A stretch of DNA of 64,000 nt from Echinarachnius parma (GCA_037951105.1 JBAMJV010003042.1:352501-416500); one strand, 5' to 3'. Shown: positions 33,917 to 44,938, numbered from the stretch's first letter. Notes: generated by a model not told the origin, from the letters alone. Made by a program: numbers and translations.

Positions 33917-34240
33917 GAACAGTGGCGTAGCGAGGGTCAACGGATTGGGGGGGAGGGGACCGTGTGGAAGGGGGGTGTCTATCCTCCCACGGTAGGGAGC
34001 TTTTGCAAATTTTCACTCGAAATAATGCAATCTGGTGCATACCTTGGAAGGAAATTTGATAAAGTATACAAACACAATCGAAACTACGTGTACACACACA
34101 CCAGATTTAAATACGCTCACAGGCGTATATATCCTTGCTTGTTTACAGTTATTTGGGGGAGGGCGTGGGAGGGGGTTTACCCCCTCCCACGTGGAGAATT
34201 TTTTTTGAAATTGGTGTTTAAAATATCACTGTAGAAGTAT
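33917..34240 (+). mobile_element. GGCGTAGCGAGG poly-G repeat
   Basis: Starts CAGTGGCGTAGCGAGGGTCA, then G-rich stretches, GGGAGCTTTTGCAAATTTTC and CAATCTGGTGCATACC. The family also appears at about 13570, 35275, 35460 and 35805. Confidence 0.6.
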
Positions 34241-34369
34241 GGTCATTATTGTCCTAATCATTATAATTGTTATTATGCATTTTGTAAGAATTGTAAAAGA
34301 TTGAACTTCGAAAAGAGTAGGGATTGTTTGACACACTAAACAACACGCTGTTGATCCCAAGGTTACAGT

Positions 34370-35113
34370 CCGTTATTCCGAAGGTTCGTTATTCCGAAGG
34401 TTCAGTTATTCCGAAGGTTCGTTATTCCGAAGGTTCGTTATTCCGAAGGTTCGTTATTCCGAAGGTTCGTTATTCCGAAGGTTCGTTATTCCGAAGGTTC
34501 GTTATTCCGAAGGTTCGTTATTCCGAAGGTTCGTTATTCCGAAGGTTCGTTGATCCGAAAATAAAATCGGGTTCGTTATTCCGAAGGTTCGTTATTCCGA
34601 AGGTTCGTTATTCCGAAGGTTCGTTGATCCGAAAATAAAATTGGGCTCGTTATTCCGAAAATTAAATCGGGCTTGTTATAATACTATAGTTTGTGTTTTG
34701 TTTATTTAATTTACAGCCTGCATTAAGCATACCCCTCCCCCTTTCCCTCCCTTGGCCAGACCAATCAAACATTTAAGTTTATTTTATCTCTTTATATGAA
34801 ATTATAGCATTATAACAAACCCAAATACATTTTCGGATTAACGAACCCGATTTCATTTTAGGAATAGCGAACCTTCGGAATAACGAACCCTCGGAATAAC
34901 TGACCTTCGGAATAACGAACCTTCGGAATAACGAACCCGAATTCATTTTAGGAATAACGAACCTTCGGAATAACGAACCTTCGGAATAACGAACCTTCGG
35001 AATAATGCAACAAATGTTCGGATTAACGAACCCTATTTCATTTTCGGATTAACGAACACTCAGGTATAGGAAATGTGCGTGTTCGGAATAACGAACCTTC
35101 GGAATAACGAACC
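34370..35113. repeat. Inverted pair of GGTTCGTTATTCCGAA 16-mer arrays
   Basis: From 34370 about eleven head-to-tail 16-bp units run nearly perfectly, then longer units with CCGAAAATAAAATCGG (to about 34680). After a 150-bp spacer the complement array returns at 34830-35113. Each unit is itself a partial palindrome (TTCGTTATTCCGAA). Confidence 0.88.
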
Positions 35114-35274
35114 GCACCCGATCCCATGTGTATCTCCTGGCCTGCTGGCGGAACTGTTGTTTCTGGCGTAGGCCTACATTGTCTGGTTAGGTGGATCTGT
35201 AAATGATTCGCTTGATGTGGAAGGTTTATTTCCAATAAGGGGTCAACATGTTCTCTAAAGTGGGGGCATTGCGA

Positions 35275-35935
35275 TTGAGCGAAGCGACCAAGCGAGAGTC
35301 CAAGTGAGAGTATGGGAGGGGGTGTCCCAAATGTAGGGCTTTAAATTGTGCGATTTGATGCATACCCGAGACAGAAATATATGATTCGTAGTTCAAGCTA
35401 TAGAATCAAACATACATAATGCAGGGTTGCCAACGTTGAGCCAGAGGTGAGAGTGAGACAATGCGAGGGAGCGAAGCGACTGAGCGGGGGGGAGGGTGTG
35501 GGAGGGGGGTGTCCCCCCTCCAATGGTAGGGAGCTTTTGCATTTTTGGACTTGAAATTGTGCAATCTGGTGCATACCTAGATAGGAAATTTGGGCTTAAG
35601 ATTAACTGTATCTGGGTAAGCGTCTTTTGATTTGATAGACCAGAAATTTTAAACATATTTTTAAGAAGGAAACAAATAATTGACATGCTAATAAATATGC
35701 ACCCAATTACACACACATATCGTGTCTAGTATCATACGCAGTTCCAACATAAACCATATGCAACATTATGTATGATGTAACAACATACATCCAGGAATGC
35801 GTCCCGAGGGAGCGAAGCGACCGAGGGCTGGGGCAGAGCCAGAGGGGGGCGGGGTTTGGGAGGGGGTATCCCCCTCCCACGGTAAGGAAACGTTTGCTTG
35901 TTTGGACTTGAAATTGTGCATTCTGGAATTAATGA
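35275..35935 (+). repeat. Three clustered poly-G family copies
   Basis: Copies at about 35275-35390, 35460-35600 and 35805-35935 each carry GAGCGAAGCGACCGAG, GGAGGGGGTGTCCC and TTGAAATTGTGCAATCTGG-like words in the same order and orientation. Confidence 0.7.
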
Positions 35936-36224
35936 ATTAATGGAATGGGTGCATTTGGCTTGAAGAAATTAGTCAAGGAAGTTTGTGTTTGCCTAGACAT
36001 TTTGGACTATGTAGTGCAGCTCGAGGGGGGACTGATAATTCGCACAAGGCGCTATATTGGAAGGGTTCTTCAAACTGATATAGGTGCGCTATTGCTAGTA
36101 CTAGGGAACGACTGTTATGTTTTTCTTTATTATCATTGATCACATCATTATCATCACACATTTAATAAAAACATGATACAGACACATTTGGCTTAATTTT
36201 GGGTCGTCATTTTTTTTTCCCCAA

Positions 36225-36295
36225 ACGATTGGGGGGGGGGGGGGGGGGGCACGTGCCCCCCCCCCCCCCCTCCCCGGTAGCTACGCCACTGCTTA
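36225..36295 (-). mobile_element. Poly-G/poly-C hairpin ending in GGTAGCTACGCCACTG
   Basis: A run of about 20 G, CACGTG, then a run of about 18 C and TCCCCGGTAGCTACGCCACTG. The G and C runs can fold on each other around CACGTG. Confidence 0.7.
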
Positions 36296-36833
36296 TGAAG
36301 TACATTATTTTCAAGCAACGATATGAATGACAACATAATGTATATAAGAACAACCAAATCAAAGACATAAAAACATCCGTATAATGATATCTAACATTAA
36401 ACAAACCGCTACATAATTGTACGGGAATGACCATGATATGCATTGCCAAGTGTATGTGGAATTATAATTTCTTAGCATAGTTCCGGAAATACTAAAATTT
36501 AAACGGTAATTTGTGCTATTCTAATATATACGTCATTTAACAGATTATATATTGTTTACATTCAGTATAAGACAAAGAGAAGCGTGTAATTAGACAATCT
36601 AGACAAAATGTTAGTCTTCTATTGCGGTGTATATTGTAACATTTCATAAATTGAACCTTTACTATAACACGGGACCTATATCTTCATTTATGAAGTTGAA
36701 AATTGAAACTTAGCAACTGGATGAATCAAAATCTTCACTATCATATCCATATTTAATTGGACGAAACCGCCAGTTAAGTGTATGTACAGTTTTGTAACAG
36801 GAATATACACATGCAAATAAACATAAACATATC

Positions 36834-37198
36834 GGAAAAAATATCGCTAGTGATATTCGTTTGTCTCGCAATGTGGTCAACAAGGAATCTAAAAGATCAC
36901 GACGTTTCGTGCGCCGCTGCAACACTTCGTCAGGTGATACAAATCTAATATAAGCAAGGGAAGATATACCCTGCGGGAGTCGCAATGCGCTATCCCGCAT
37001 GGGCGAGAACGCTCCTAATTGGTCAATAACGGACAAGGCCTATTGGCCGACGCACACGGGTGCTCAGCCAATCAACATTAAATTTGTATCACCTGTCGAA
37101 GTGTTGCAGCGGCGCACGAAACGTCATGATCTTTTAGATTCCTTGTTGACCACATTGCGAGACGAACGAATATCACTAGCGATATCTTTTCCGATACT
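36834..37198. repeat. Palindromic pair of a 120-bp repeat (CACCTGACGAAGTGTTGCAG)
   Basis: 36834-36955 is the inverse of 37074-37198, separated by about 120 bp. The repeat reads GTATCACCTGACGAAGTG...GCGCACGAAACGTC...GATCTTTTAGATTCC. A third copy, in plus orientation, is at 43007-43136. Confidence 0.85.
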
Positions 37199-37299
37199 AA
37201 ACCCCTCAATAAAAGTTCGGAAACTCAAGTTTGATCGATTATATCTATTTTCCTATGAAATCATAATGGTTATATTTGGTATCACTTGAAAGAGTGTGT

Positions 37300-38720
37300 A
37301 TACCTCTTTCAAATGATACCAAATTCGTAAGCATCACGATTACGAGGTATGCGCAGTATATTTGAGAATGGGGGAATGTCAGAAGTGAAATGTCACAAAA
37401 TGAGCCAAAAAACTTCAGTTGGAAGGTCTGACACCCATTTCACGGTCTTTCTCAAGTTCAAATTATTTCGACGATGAATATCTTGACAATGAAGAGATAC
37501 TATCAAAAATGGTGTCAGACAAAAGCCTGTTTTATTATCTTTCCAATGACATCTCACATGGAATGATTATGAAAGCCGAGTAGGTACAATTAAGGTGAAT
37601 ATTGGGGAAGATCGACAGCAAAATGTAAACAAAATGCATTTGATTGTGTGAAATTGAAGGCGTTGCATCCAAAAACGACTTTTTGTGGGGATATTTTAGT
37701 ACTTTACTTTACATAATCATTATGAAATTCAACATCATGTTGAAGCGTGTTAATTTGTCAATAAAATAATCCCCCTCTCATAGTGGTTATGTGATTGAGG
37801 TGTGTGTAGTACCTCTAAATGTATGGGGCTCAAAATGACACGTTGCAATGTCGACTTTCTACCATTTGATATGTGGTAATAAGGGCATACCTACACGGTC
37901 AAAGAGGGCGCTAATATGCCAGTTCTGCCCAGTTTGCGTAGGTTTAGAGAAATTTGATGCATTTTCAATATATCAAGTTTGTGGGTTTCCTGTACTGCAC
38001 ACTCACATTCAAATTAATCATTGCAAATGAGATATCATATTAAAGATAAATTAACGAGCTTTCCGATAGTGCAACACGGAATGATGATAGAGTTACGATT
38101 AATACAACAATATCTTACCGGAATCTTGAAACAAGAAGCCACGGTCTTAAATTCATAGCATTAATAGACCCCCATATCCGGTTTTACTGCACACACCCCA
38201 ATAGCATAATTATTACAGGTGAGACATGATTTTTAGGAAAAATAAACACGCTTTCACATGATGTTAAATTTACTGATGATTATGCAATGTAAAACCCCAA
38301 AACATCTTCTCCAATAGTCGTTTTTCGGTGCAACGCCTTCAATTTCACAACATTAAATGCATTTTGCAACATTTCACTTTCGGCCCTCCCCATATTCAGC
38401 TGTACCATACTTAACCTGTTAATAAAATTGTTACGGACATAATTGTATTGAAAAGATAGACACATGGACTTTAAAATGATACCAAATTTGATAAGTTTAA
38501 ATCATTTGATCACGCTACAACTTGAACATTAACAAATGCGACACAAGAGTCAAATTTCCCAATTGAATACTTTCGGCCCATTTTGCGACATTTGACTTCT
38601 GACCGTCCTCCATTCTGAACCGCACTGCGTATTCCCTGATTTGACATAAATGACAAATAATGTACCATTTTAAAGGGAAATCATCATGCATTGCAATGAC
38701 ACTAAAAGAAAAAAATACAA
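37300..38720. repeat. Long imperfect foldback, arms about 400 bp
   Basis: TGAAATTGAAGGCGTTGCAT (37660) is inverted near 38325-38345, and GAAATGTCACAAAATGAGCC (37385) near 38575-38600. About 85-90% by eye. Spacer about 37760-38190. No coding potential. Confidence 0.7.
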
Positions 38721-38734
38721 TTTGACAATAATCA

Positions 38735-41700
38735 ATTCAAGTATTCAAGTTGATTTTATTGTCCATATAGGAATTTTGTTGCGTTACATGCAATAATCGG
38801 AGAAAACAAAATATTTACAACAATATATACATTTACATAAATCATCATCAGTCTTTTGATAAATTCGTTCAAATAACCATTATTATATTCATGAGACAAG
38901 GAATGTGCACACAATGCTTAACACATATTGTTTACAAACACCTACAAATATTAATATGTATTTTGACTGTTTTAGTAATTGTGTGTGTCCAAAAAGTCTA
39001 TCCATAAATCAAAATTTATCATATCATTTTATATTATTCCATATCAAATATCATTCCATTTCATTATTACATGCTCATCAATTCCTATATCAAAATATAG
39101 CATAATTAATGTAATGTTTCACATGAACACATATTCTATGCAATTATTTATATCAAGATTATGCAAAATTAAATGTCTAATCTGTATTGCTAATTCGCTA
39201 TTCATATCATTCAAATTATCAAACATATTTAAACTGATCTTATTCATACATACTAATTTTGTAATATATATTATAAAATATATATCTTAATTTAGTACAA
39301 TATAACATATTATTACTTACTCATAAAGCACACAAAATGATTCATGCAATTATGCACATAATTCATTATCAGATTAACAATTATTTTTAATTTTTTTAAA
39401 TATTTCATTAATTCCATAAACAGTCTATAAATGTGTAATTAACATTTAATTAGTGTTATAAATTGAATGATTGTATTTACATAATATGTTTATATAGTAA
39501 ACAACGCAATAAATACAAGGGCTAATATTGTTCATATGAAATCAGTATATATCCTTATTTAATATAAATAATTCTAAATTCTATTCTATTAATTATAATT
39601 AAAACAAAAACAAAAACAAACTAAAGAACAGAAACGTTTGCGATATTGAAATTAAAAATTACCCATTTATATAGAGGGAAATAATATACAAAGTCATACA
39701 AATCGATTAATTAAACAATTTAATAATTTATTTCCTTATTGTAGGCAATTTACCTGAGGTTAATTATATTTATTATTTAAATTTGATTTAGTACAGGACA
39801 TAAACATAATAAATAGTACAACAGACAATGACACCATTTAGAACAAAGACTAAGACTTAAAGGCCGAATACTGTACAGGCCTCAGATTCTATACTATCTA
39901 TTTTTCATTCATAGCCGGAGTGAGTATGGAATGAATAAGTTGGAAAACCGACTTGTTCTGGCCATTTGCGATTGCCACCTACGTCCACTCCTTAGTTTAT
40001 TGTAATTACAATGGAGCGGGTGTGAGGGATAGGCTACAATTGTGTGGGCTTTAGCAAGTGTCCTTTCCTCACAAATTGTATCTAAGTTGAGCTCATCACG
40101 ATTCATAGTTTTACTGGCTCGTTTTATTACCCTGCGGAGTTTGTCTTTATCTTTTTGTTTTGCATTGTTGTACCAAACAGTACTATCCTGGGTGATATGA
40201 CTTTGGATCACAGATGTGTAGAACAAGTACATAATCCTCTCATTGACATGGAAAGCTTTGAGTTTGCGAAGAAAATACAATCTTTGGTTACATTTTACGA
40301 GTGTAGCTTTTACTTGCTCTTCCCACTTCAACTGATGGTCAATATGGGTTCCCAAGTATCTGTAATTGTGTACATTTTCAATAGATTCATTATTAATATC
40401 AATCTGAACATCAACAGGATCGAATTCCTTTTTTAACCTAAAGTCAAATATCATCTCTTTTGTTTTCTTTGAATTTAACAGGAGATGGTTATCCTTACAC
40501 CATGTTTCAAAAGAGGAGATTGTGTTCCGGTATTCGTTCTCGTTTTCTTTAATTAATCCTACAATTACGGTATCATCTGCATATTTATAGATGTGAACCG
40601 ATGGAAAGTCGGAGGTACAATCGTTTGTGTATAGGATAAACAGACTTGAGGATAGAACACAGCCTTGTGGGGTCCCGGTGTTTGTAGTGAGTTTGTCAGA
40701 CAAAGTTTCGTTAACTCTAACCCTCTGTGATCTCTCGTGTAGAAAGTCATTTATCCACAGGATGAGAGATGGATTCACTTCTAGTTGCCTAAGTTTCTCA
40801 ATCAATTTATACGGTTGTATTGTGTTGAACGCGGAGGAGAAGTCTACAAACGTAGCTCTTACGTAACACCTTGTCTTGTCTAGGTGTCGGTACAGCGAGT
40901 CCGTCAGCGCGAGAACCGCATCATTAACCGAGCGATGTGATTGGTACGCAAATTGATTCACATCGATGCGCTCGCGAATTGGACCAATCAGCTTCTCTAG
41001 CACGATTCTCTCCAAGCACTTCATCACAATAGACGTTAAGGCGATTGGCCGAAAGTCGTTGTTTTCCTTCGGGCGTTTGTTTTTGGGCACGGGAGTAATC
41101 ACGGACGACTTCCAGCAAGATGGGACAGTTTTCTCGTCTACAGACCTCTGAAACAGCGTGCAGTAGGGGACCGCGAGTTGCGATGAACATTTCTGAAGAA
41201 CTCGTCCGCTAACACCGTCCGGGCCAGAAGCCTTTCTGGGGTTGATCGATTTGAACCTTTTCCGAACTTCAGATTCATCTATGACGAAGGGGCGGTCGTC
41301 GGAAGAAGAGGCGCGTGTCTCTTCTAGTTGTTCATCGAGCGTATCGTCGAAATCGTTGGTTTCAAAGCGGCTGAAGAATGTATTAAGTTCGTCTGCCTTT
41401 TGTTTGGGGTCATCCTCGTTGGCGAACGCGTTTTCCCTCTTTTTAATGGAATAATCCGTCATTACATCTAGGCATCTCCATGCATCTCTGGGATTGTTTG
41501 TATGAAAACAATCTTCAAGTTTCTTTCCGTATTCTTCTTTTGCTTTACTGACTTCTCGTTTCATTTCACTTTTTAATTCCTTGACCTCATCATGGTTACC
41601 GAGGTTGAACGTTCTCTTCTTTTCATTAACGATCGACTTGATCTCTTTCGTGAACCATGGCTTGTTGTTTGGGTAGATCGTGATTTCTTTAGAGCCAATG

Positions 41701-42944
41701 TATAGGTTTTCACAAAAGGCTACGTAATCATTAATTGTATCAGTGAGTTCGTGTAGGTCCTCACTCGAGTTGTAGAACATCTCCCAATCTGTGATTTCGA
41801 ACGCCGTCTGTAGTAATTCAACAGATTTGTCATCCCACTTGCGTACTGTCCGTTTGCTAGGTTTTTCCCTTTTTAGTTGTTGTCGATATTTTGGCAAGAG
41901 ATGAATGGTGTGGTGATCAGACGCACCAAGACCCGGTCTCAAAAGGGCCTTGTACGCATTATGTATAGAACAATAGCATTTGTCCAAAGTATTCTCTCCC
42001 CTTGTAGCAAAGTCAATATATTGCTGATAATGTGGCATATCAGTTTCCAAATGACATTGATTAAAGTCTCCCAATATGATGACTGGTGCATCGGGAGAAC
42101 TTGTTTCTAATTCATTTACTTGTTCTTGTATGACTTGTTTGGAGGAGTTTTTGTCGGCATCAGGTGGAATGTATACCAAGAGTAGATGTACTTGAGGAAA
42201 TTCTCTTGGCAAATAAAATGGGCGAAACGAGATACATATGAGTTCAATGTTCTTGTCGCACATTGTCGATCTGCAGGTGAAGTTGTTGCACCATTTTTTA
42301 TTTACAAAGACACATAGTCCACCCCCTTTCGTTTTATTCGTATTCTCAAATGAACGGTCTGCTCTCATAACATCAAAGCCGGGTATTTCAATGTTATTAG
42401 AATGAATGTCCGAGTGGAGCCATGTCTCCGTAAGACAGATCAAGCTCGAGTTTCTATATTCATGATCGTAGTTCACATTTGCACGAAGCTCATCCATTTT
42501 GTTGACAATTGACCTCACGTTGCTAAGTGTTATTGTTGGTAGGGGAGGTCGGTGCCCCCTGTTTCGCACCCGTTGTCTGATCCCCCCGCGCTTTCCCCTT
42601 CGCCTAGTACACTGCTGGTCGGGCTGGTCTCGCGTCGGCACCCAGTCCGGTAGGTCAGGGGTCCTGTGCTTCGATGCGGGCTCATCGGCGAGGTGGAACA
42701 GAAACTGGCGGTCATATTGAATGGGTATTGTACGAAGTTCATCTTCACAGCCTCGAATTTCACCAAATAGACACAAAAATATCACAGTTATACACAACCA
42801 AACTGACGAAACTTGTCCGATATACATACTGGTTGGATTCACAGATCAAACATTTATCACAAAAGTCCACAAAACAGGATTTTAAACACAAAAATCAAGA
42901 GCTCCTGATTGCATGCAACTGGTCGCTACGGTGCAGCGTATAGT
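38735..42944 (-). mobile_element. CR1/L2/Rex1-like LINE, apparently near full length
   Basis: A 5' leader (42843-42944), an uninterrupted ORF (39909-42842) and a 1.1-kb 3'UTR ending in GACAATAAAATCAACTTGAA repeats near 38745. Nothing interrupts the ORF, so this is the youngest-looking LINE in the window. Confidence 0.8.
39909..42842 (-). CDS. LINE ORF2: endonuclease plus reverse transcriptase, intact (977 aa)
   Basis: No stop or frameshift. Basic region CTRRRGKRGGIRQRVRNRGH then LSNVRSIVNKMDELRANVN opens the AP endonuclease (about residues 80-330: LTETWLHSD, GGGLCVFV, ILGDFNQCH, GLGASDHHTI). RT spans about residues 540-830: ASGPDGVSGRVLQKC, FRPIALTSIVMKCLERIVL, NQFAYQSHRSVNDAVLALTD, FVDFSSAFNTI, TPQGCVLSSSLF, KYADDTVI, YLGTHID. 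There is no RNase H, as expected for CR1/L2/Rex1-like elements. GCVLSSSLF has Ser where Pro is usual (CVLSP), a possible activity-lowering change. The N-terminal 30 residues (SSVWLCITVIFLCLFGE) are hydrophobic and signal-peptide-like, odd for a LINE protein; the true start may be a downstream Met. Confidence 0.88.
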   Translation of the reverse strand: MNPTSMYIGQVSSVWLCITVIFLCLFGEIRGCEDELRTIPIQYDRQFLFHLADEPASKHRTPDLPDWVPTRDQPDQQCTRRRGKRGGIRQRVRNRGHRPPLPTITLSNVRSIVNKMDELRANVNYDHEYRNSSLICLTETWLHSDIHSNNIEIPGFDVMRADRSFENTNKTKGGGLCVFVNKKWCNNFTCRSTMCDKNIELICISFRPFYLPREFPQVHLLLVYIPPDADKNSSKQVIQEQVNELETSSPDAPVIILGDFNQCHLETDMPHYQQYIDFATRGENTLDKCYCSIHNAYKALLRPGLGASDHHTIHLLPKYRQQLKREKPSKRTVRKWDDKSVELLQTAFEITDWEMFYNSSEDLHELTDTINDYVAFCENLYIGSKEITIYPNNKPWFTKEIKSIVNEKKRTFNLGNHDEVKELKSEMKREVSKAKEEYGKKLEDCFHTNNPRDAWRCLDVMTDYSIKKRENAFANEDDPKQKADELNTFFSRFETNDFDDTLDEQLEETRASSSDDRPFVIDESEVRKRFKSINPRKASGPDGVSGRVLQKCSSQLAVPYCTLFQRSVDEKTVPSCWKSSVITPVPKNKRPKENNDFRPIALTSIVMKCLERIVLEKLIGPIRERIDVNQFAYQSHRSVNDAVLALTDSLYRHLDKTRCYVRATFVDFSSAFNTIQPYKLIEKLRQLEVNPSLILWINDFLHERSQRVRVNETLSDKLTTNTGTPQGCVLSSSLFILYTNDCTSDFPSVHIYKYADDTVIVGLIKENENEYRNTISSFETWCKDNHLLLNSKKTKEMIFDFRLKKEFDPVDVQIDINNESIENVHNYRYLGTHIDHQLKWEEQVKATLVKCNQRLYFLRKLKAFHVNERIMYLFYTSVIQSHITQDSTVWYNNAKQKDKDKLRRVIKRASKTMNRDELNLDTICEERTLAKAHTIVAYPSHPLHCNYNKLRSGRRWQSQMARTSRFSNLFIPYSLRL

Positions 42945-42990
42945 GATATAATCGATCAAAGTTGAGTTTCCGAACTTTTTTTGAGGGGTT

Positions 42991-43152
42991 TATATCCGAA
43001 ATGAGTTGGCTTTACATTAAATTTGTATCACCTGTCGAAGTCTTGCAGCGGCGCACGAAATGTCATGATCTTTTAGATTCCTTGTTGACCACATTGCGAG
43101 ACGAACGAATATCACTAGCGATATATTTTCCGATACTATATCCGAAATGAGT
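42991..43152 (+). mobile_element. 130-bp retroposon-like insert with perfect 16-bp target repeats
   Basis: TATATCCGAAATGAGT occurs at 42991-43006 and 43137-43152. The 130 bp between is a copy of the palindromic-pair repeat (GTATCACCTGTCGAAGTC...GCGCACGAAATGTC). A long perfect target repeat around such a short insert points to independent retroposition. Confidence 0.72.
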
Positions 43153-43342
43153 AATATATTTAGTATTAAAACATAAACATGTTTGAATAATACCGTAGAC
43201 GTTTCCTTGTGCATTCGCTGAACAAATTATTCTGATCTAATTAGTTTCAGGATGTATTCCATTATGGTAAATAAAGTTATTTTCAACTAAAAACAACGCA
43301 ACATATGTCGCCAATATATTGTACCAAATTTAAGAATCAAAT

Positions 43343-43680
43343 TAAAGGGATGTCTGTAAAGTGTCTAACTCCACGAAAATTACTTGGAACTTCCTCGTTT
43401 TTCTTATATCGTATTGTTTAGCTTATGGTAGAATAAAATAGGGTTATGTTTTTCTAATGCGCTCAAACTCGTTCATTAACGACATAAATCTCATAAATGT
43501 CTGTTGTAAAAGCTGACACATATTTTGCTTTTTTTAACCAGGAAAGCAGTGTTCTTTTTCAATGAAACTTTCACACACCATTCTGACATTTCTTACAATG
43601 ATTTTAGTAAAGAATTGAAGTTTTAACATTAATGTCATTTTGGGCAATATCTGACACTTTACAGGGGTATCTGTAATAAA
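43343..43680 (+). mobile_element. TTAA-associated repeat (GGGATGTCTGTAAAGTGTC)
   Basis: Starts at a TTAA near 43342; GTCTGTAAAGTGTC is inverted as GACACTTTACAGG near 43660. A partial copy is at 19126-19237. Confidence 0.6.
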
Positions 43681-44062
43681 GTTACATCAATCCTAAGTTA
43701 TTTATACGTTTTCGTAACAGGTACGCACCGTTTGATCCTTTATACACATTTACATATATTTTGCCAGGTTTTTTTTTGGTAAAAAGCATACAGCATGATC
43801 TGCAGTGTTTAACACGTGTCTTGCGTATTTAAATAGTAATGGAAGTAACCCCTCTATTTTATCACTAAAGATAGTTACAAAATTCAATTTTTGCATTTTA
43901 AACTGAGTTTGTTTTATATATTTTATAACATCCTTGTTGATGATGATGCTTTGGGTGAATTATGAATTCTGTAGTATTACTGGTAAAACCCTACAGGGGT
44001 ATTTGATGTCACTCACTGCATCAGTTGGTCTACTGGAGGACATCTAAATCTAATATACCTAT

Positions 44063-44938
44063 TCAATCACCGACGGGTGCTACCGATTTAGAGAAGATGT
44101 AAAGCCTTGTATGAGTGCAGAAGGCTATCTCCCCTGATTTAAACTCTTGGATGTAACTGTCATGGAGTCCTAGTTCACGGATCACGTGATCCGTGATCAG
44201 AGTCGCCTCGTGTTGGAAAGCACTTGTGTAATGCTCGATGGTGACTGTACCCTTCTTCGGGTTCACAATGGCTAAGATGATTGTATCATCCTTGCATACA
44301 GCAGGAAATACATACATATCTGTATCTTTTATGAGCTCATGCTGAATTTTACCTGACTCGTCAACAACTATTGCTGCTTTAGATGAACTCTTCACGACCA
44401 TCATCTTGCTCAAGTTCATCGCAAATATCTTAATCGGTGTAAACCCATCACATGCTATCTCCCTGACCGGTTTCCCACCTGCTGGAGTGAACACAAGAAT
44501 CTTCTTGGCGATACTGTAGCCTACATAAATGTTATCACTGTTGTCTACAGTGATATTACCCTTCTCTTTCTCATCATGATCCTTAGTCACAAACTTCACC
44601 TCAATCTTCTGCCAACTTTGAGCGTACAGGGACAATTTATTTTCTATACATACTACGAGTTTATAAAGAATGCTGCGCACAACACATCGGCCATCTGACA
44701 AGAAAGCTACCCCCGTGACGCGTTCTGTCCCGAGCACGACGCTCTGCTTTAGCTGCCCGCCAGCAGAGTATATATCGATACCGTGGTTATCAACCCCACT
44801 TGGTGCTACAGCCATCCCGCCGTCTGGTGTGACTGCCATATTGACATCAACATATGTACCGCAGAGCTGCACATCGGTTTTCAGTTTCCACTCTTTGGAC
44901 TGCAACTTCCCTAGCTTTGGTCCCGTTAGCACCCGAAC
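44063..44938 (-). CDS. NHL-like beta-propeller terminal exon, TRIM-family type
   Basis: On the minus strand the frame opens after TTTAACGTTTCAG (acceptor, phase 0) with VRVLTGPKLGKLQSKEW and ends at a stop at 44063-44065: 291 codons. Repeated blades are visible: VNMAVTPDGGMAVAPSG, GIDIYSAGGQLKQSV, VTGVAFLSDGRCVV, ITVDNSDNIYVGYS, KKILVFTPAGGKPVREI. This is the pattern of propellers at the C-terminus of TRIM2/3-like and many echinoderm TRIM-like proteins. No RING, B-box or coiled-coil exon was found upstream in the window. It could be the last exon of a TRIM-like gene, a remnant, or, less likely, a cytoplasmic exon of the minus-strand receptor (phase 0 would permit it). Confidence 0.7.
   Translation of the reverse strand, partial: VRVLTGPKLGKLQSKEWKLKTDVQLCGTYVDVNMAVTPDGGMAVAPSGVDNHGIDIYSAGGQLKQSVVLGTERVTGVAFLSDGRCVVRSILYKLVVCIENKLSLYAQSWQKIEVKFVTKDHDEKEKGNITVDNSDNIYVGYSIAKKILVFTPAGGKPVREIACDGFTPIKIFAMNLSKMMVVKSSSKAAIVVDESGKIQHELIKDTDMYVFPAVCKDDTIILAIVNPKKGTVTIEHYTSAFQHEATLITDHVIRELGLHDSYIQEFKSGEIAFCTHTRLYIFSKSVAPVGD

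Larger units (their letters stand above)
37199..42991. mobile_element. Element bounded by 47-bp inverted repeats, containing a LINE
   Basis: AACCCCTCAATAAAAGTTCG...GATCGATTATATC (37199-37246) is inverted at 42945-42991. Inside are a foldback (37.3-38.7 kb) and the LINE at 38.74-42.9 kb. It may be a DNA transposon that received a LINE, or a rearranged locus. Confidence 0.55.

Noticed and set aside
34324-34638. Open frame with RYSEGSLFRRFVIPK repeats
   Set aside because: It is the translation of the 16-bp tandem array; 16 is not a multiple of 3, so the three frames cycle. No gene.
34370-34680. Evenly spaced repeats resembling a CRISPR array
   Set aside because: Units are contiguous 16-mers without unique spacers, in animal DNA, with an inverted partner array.
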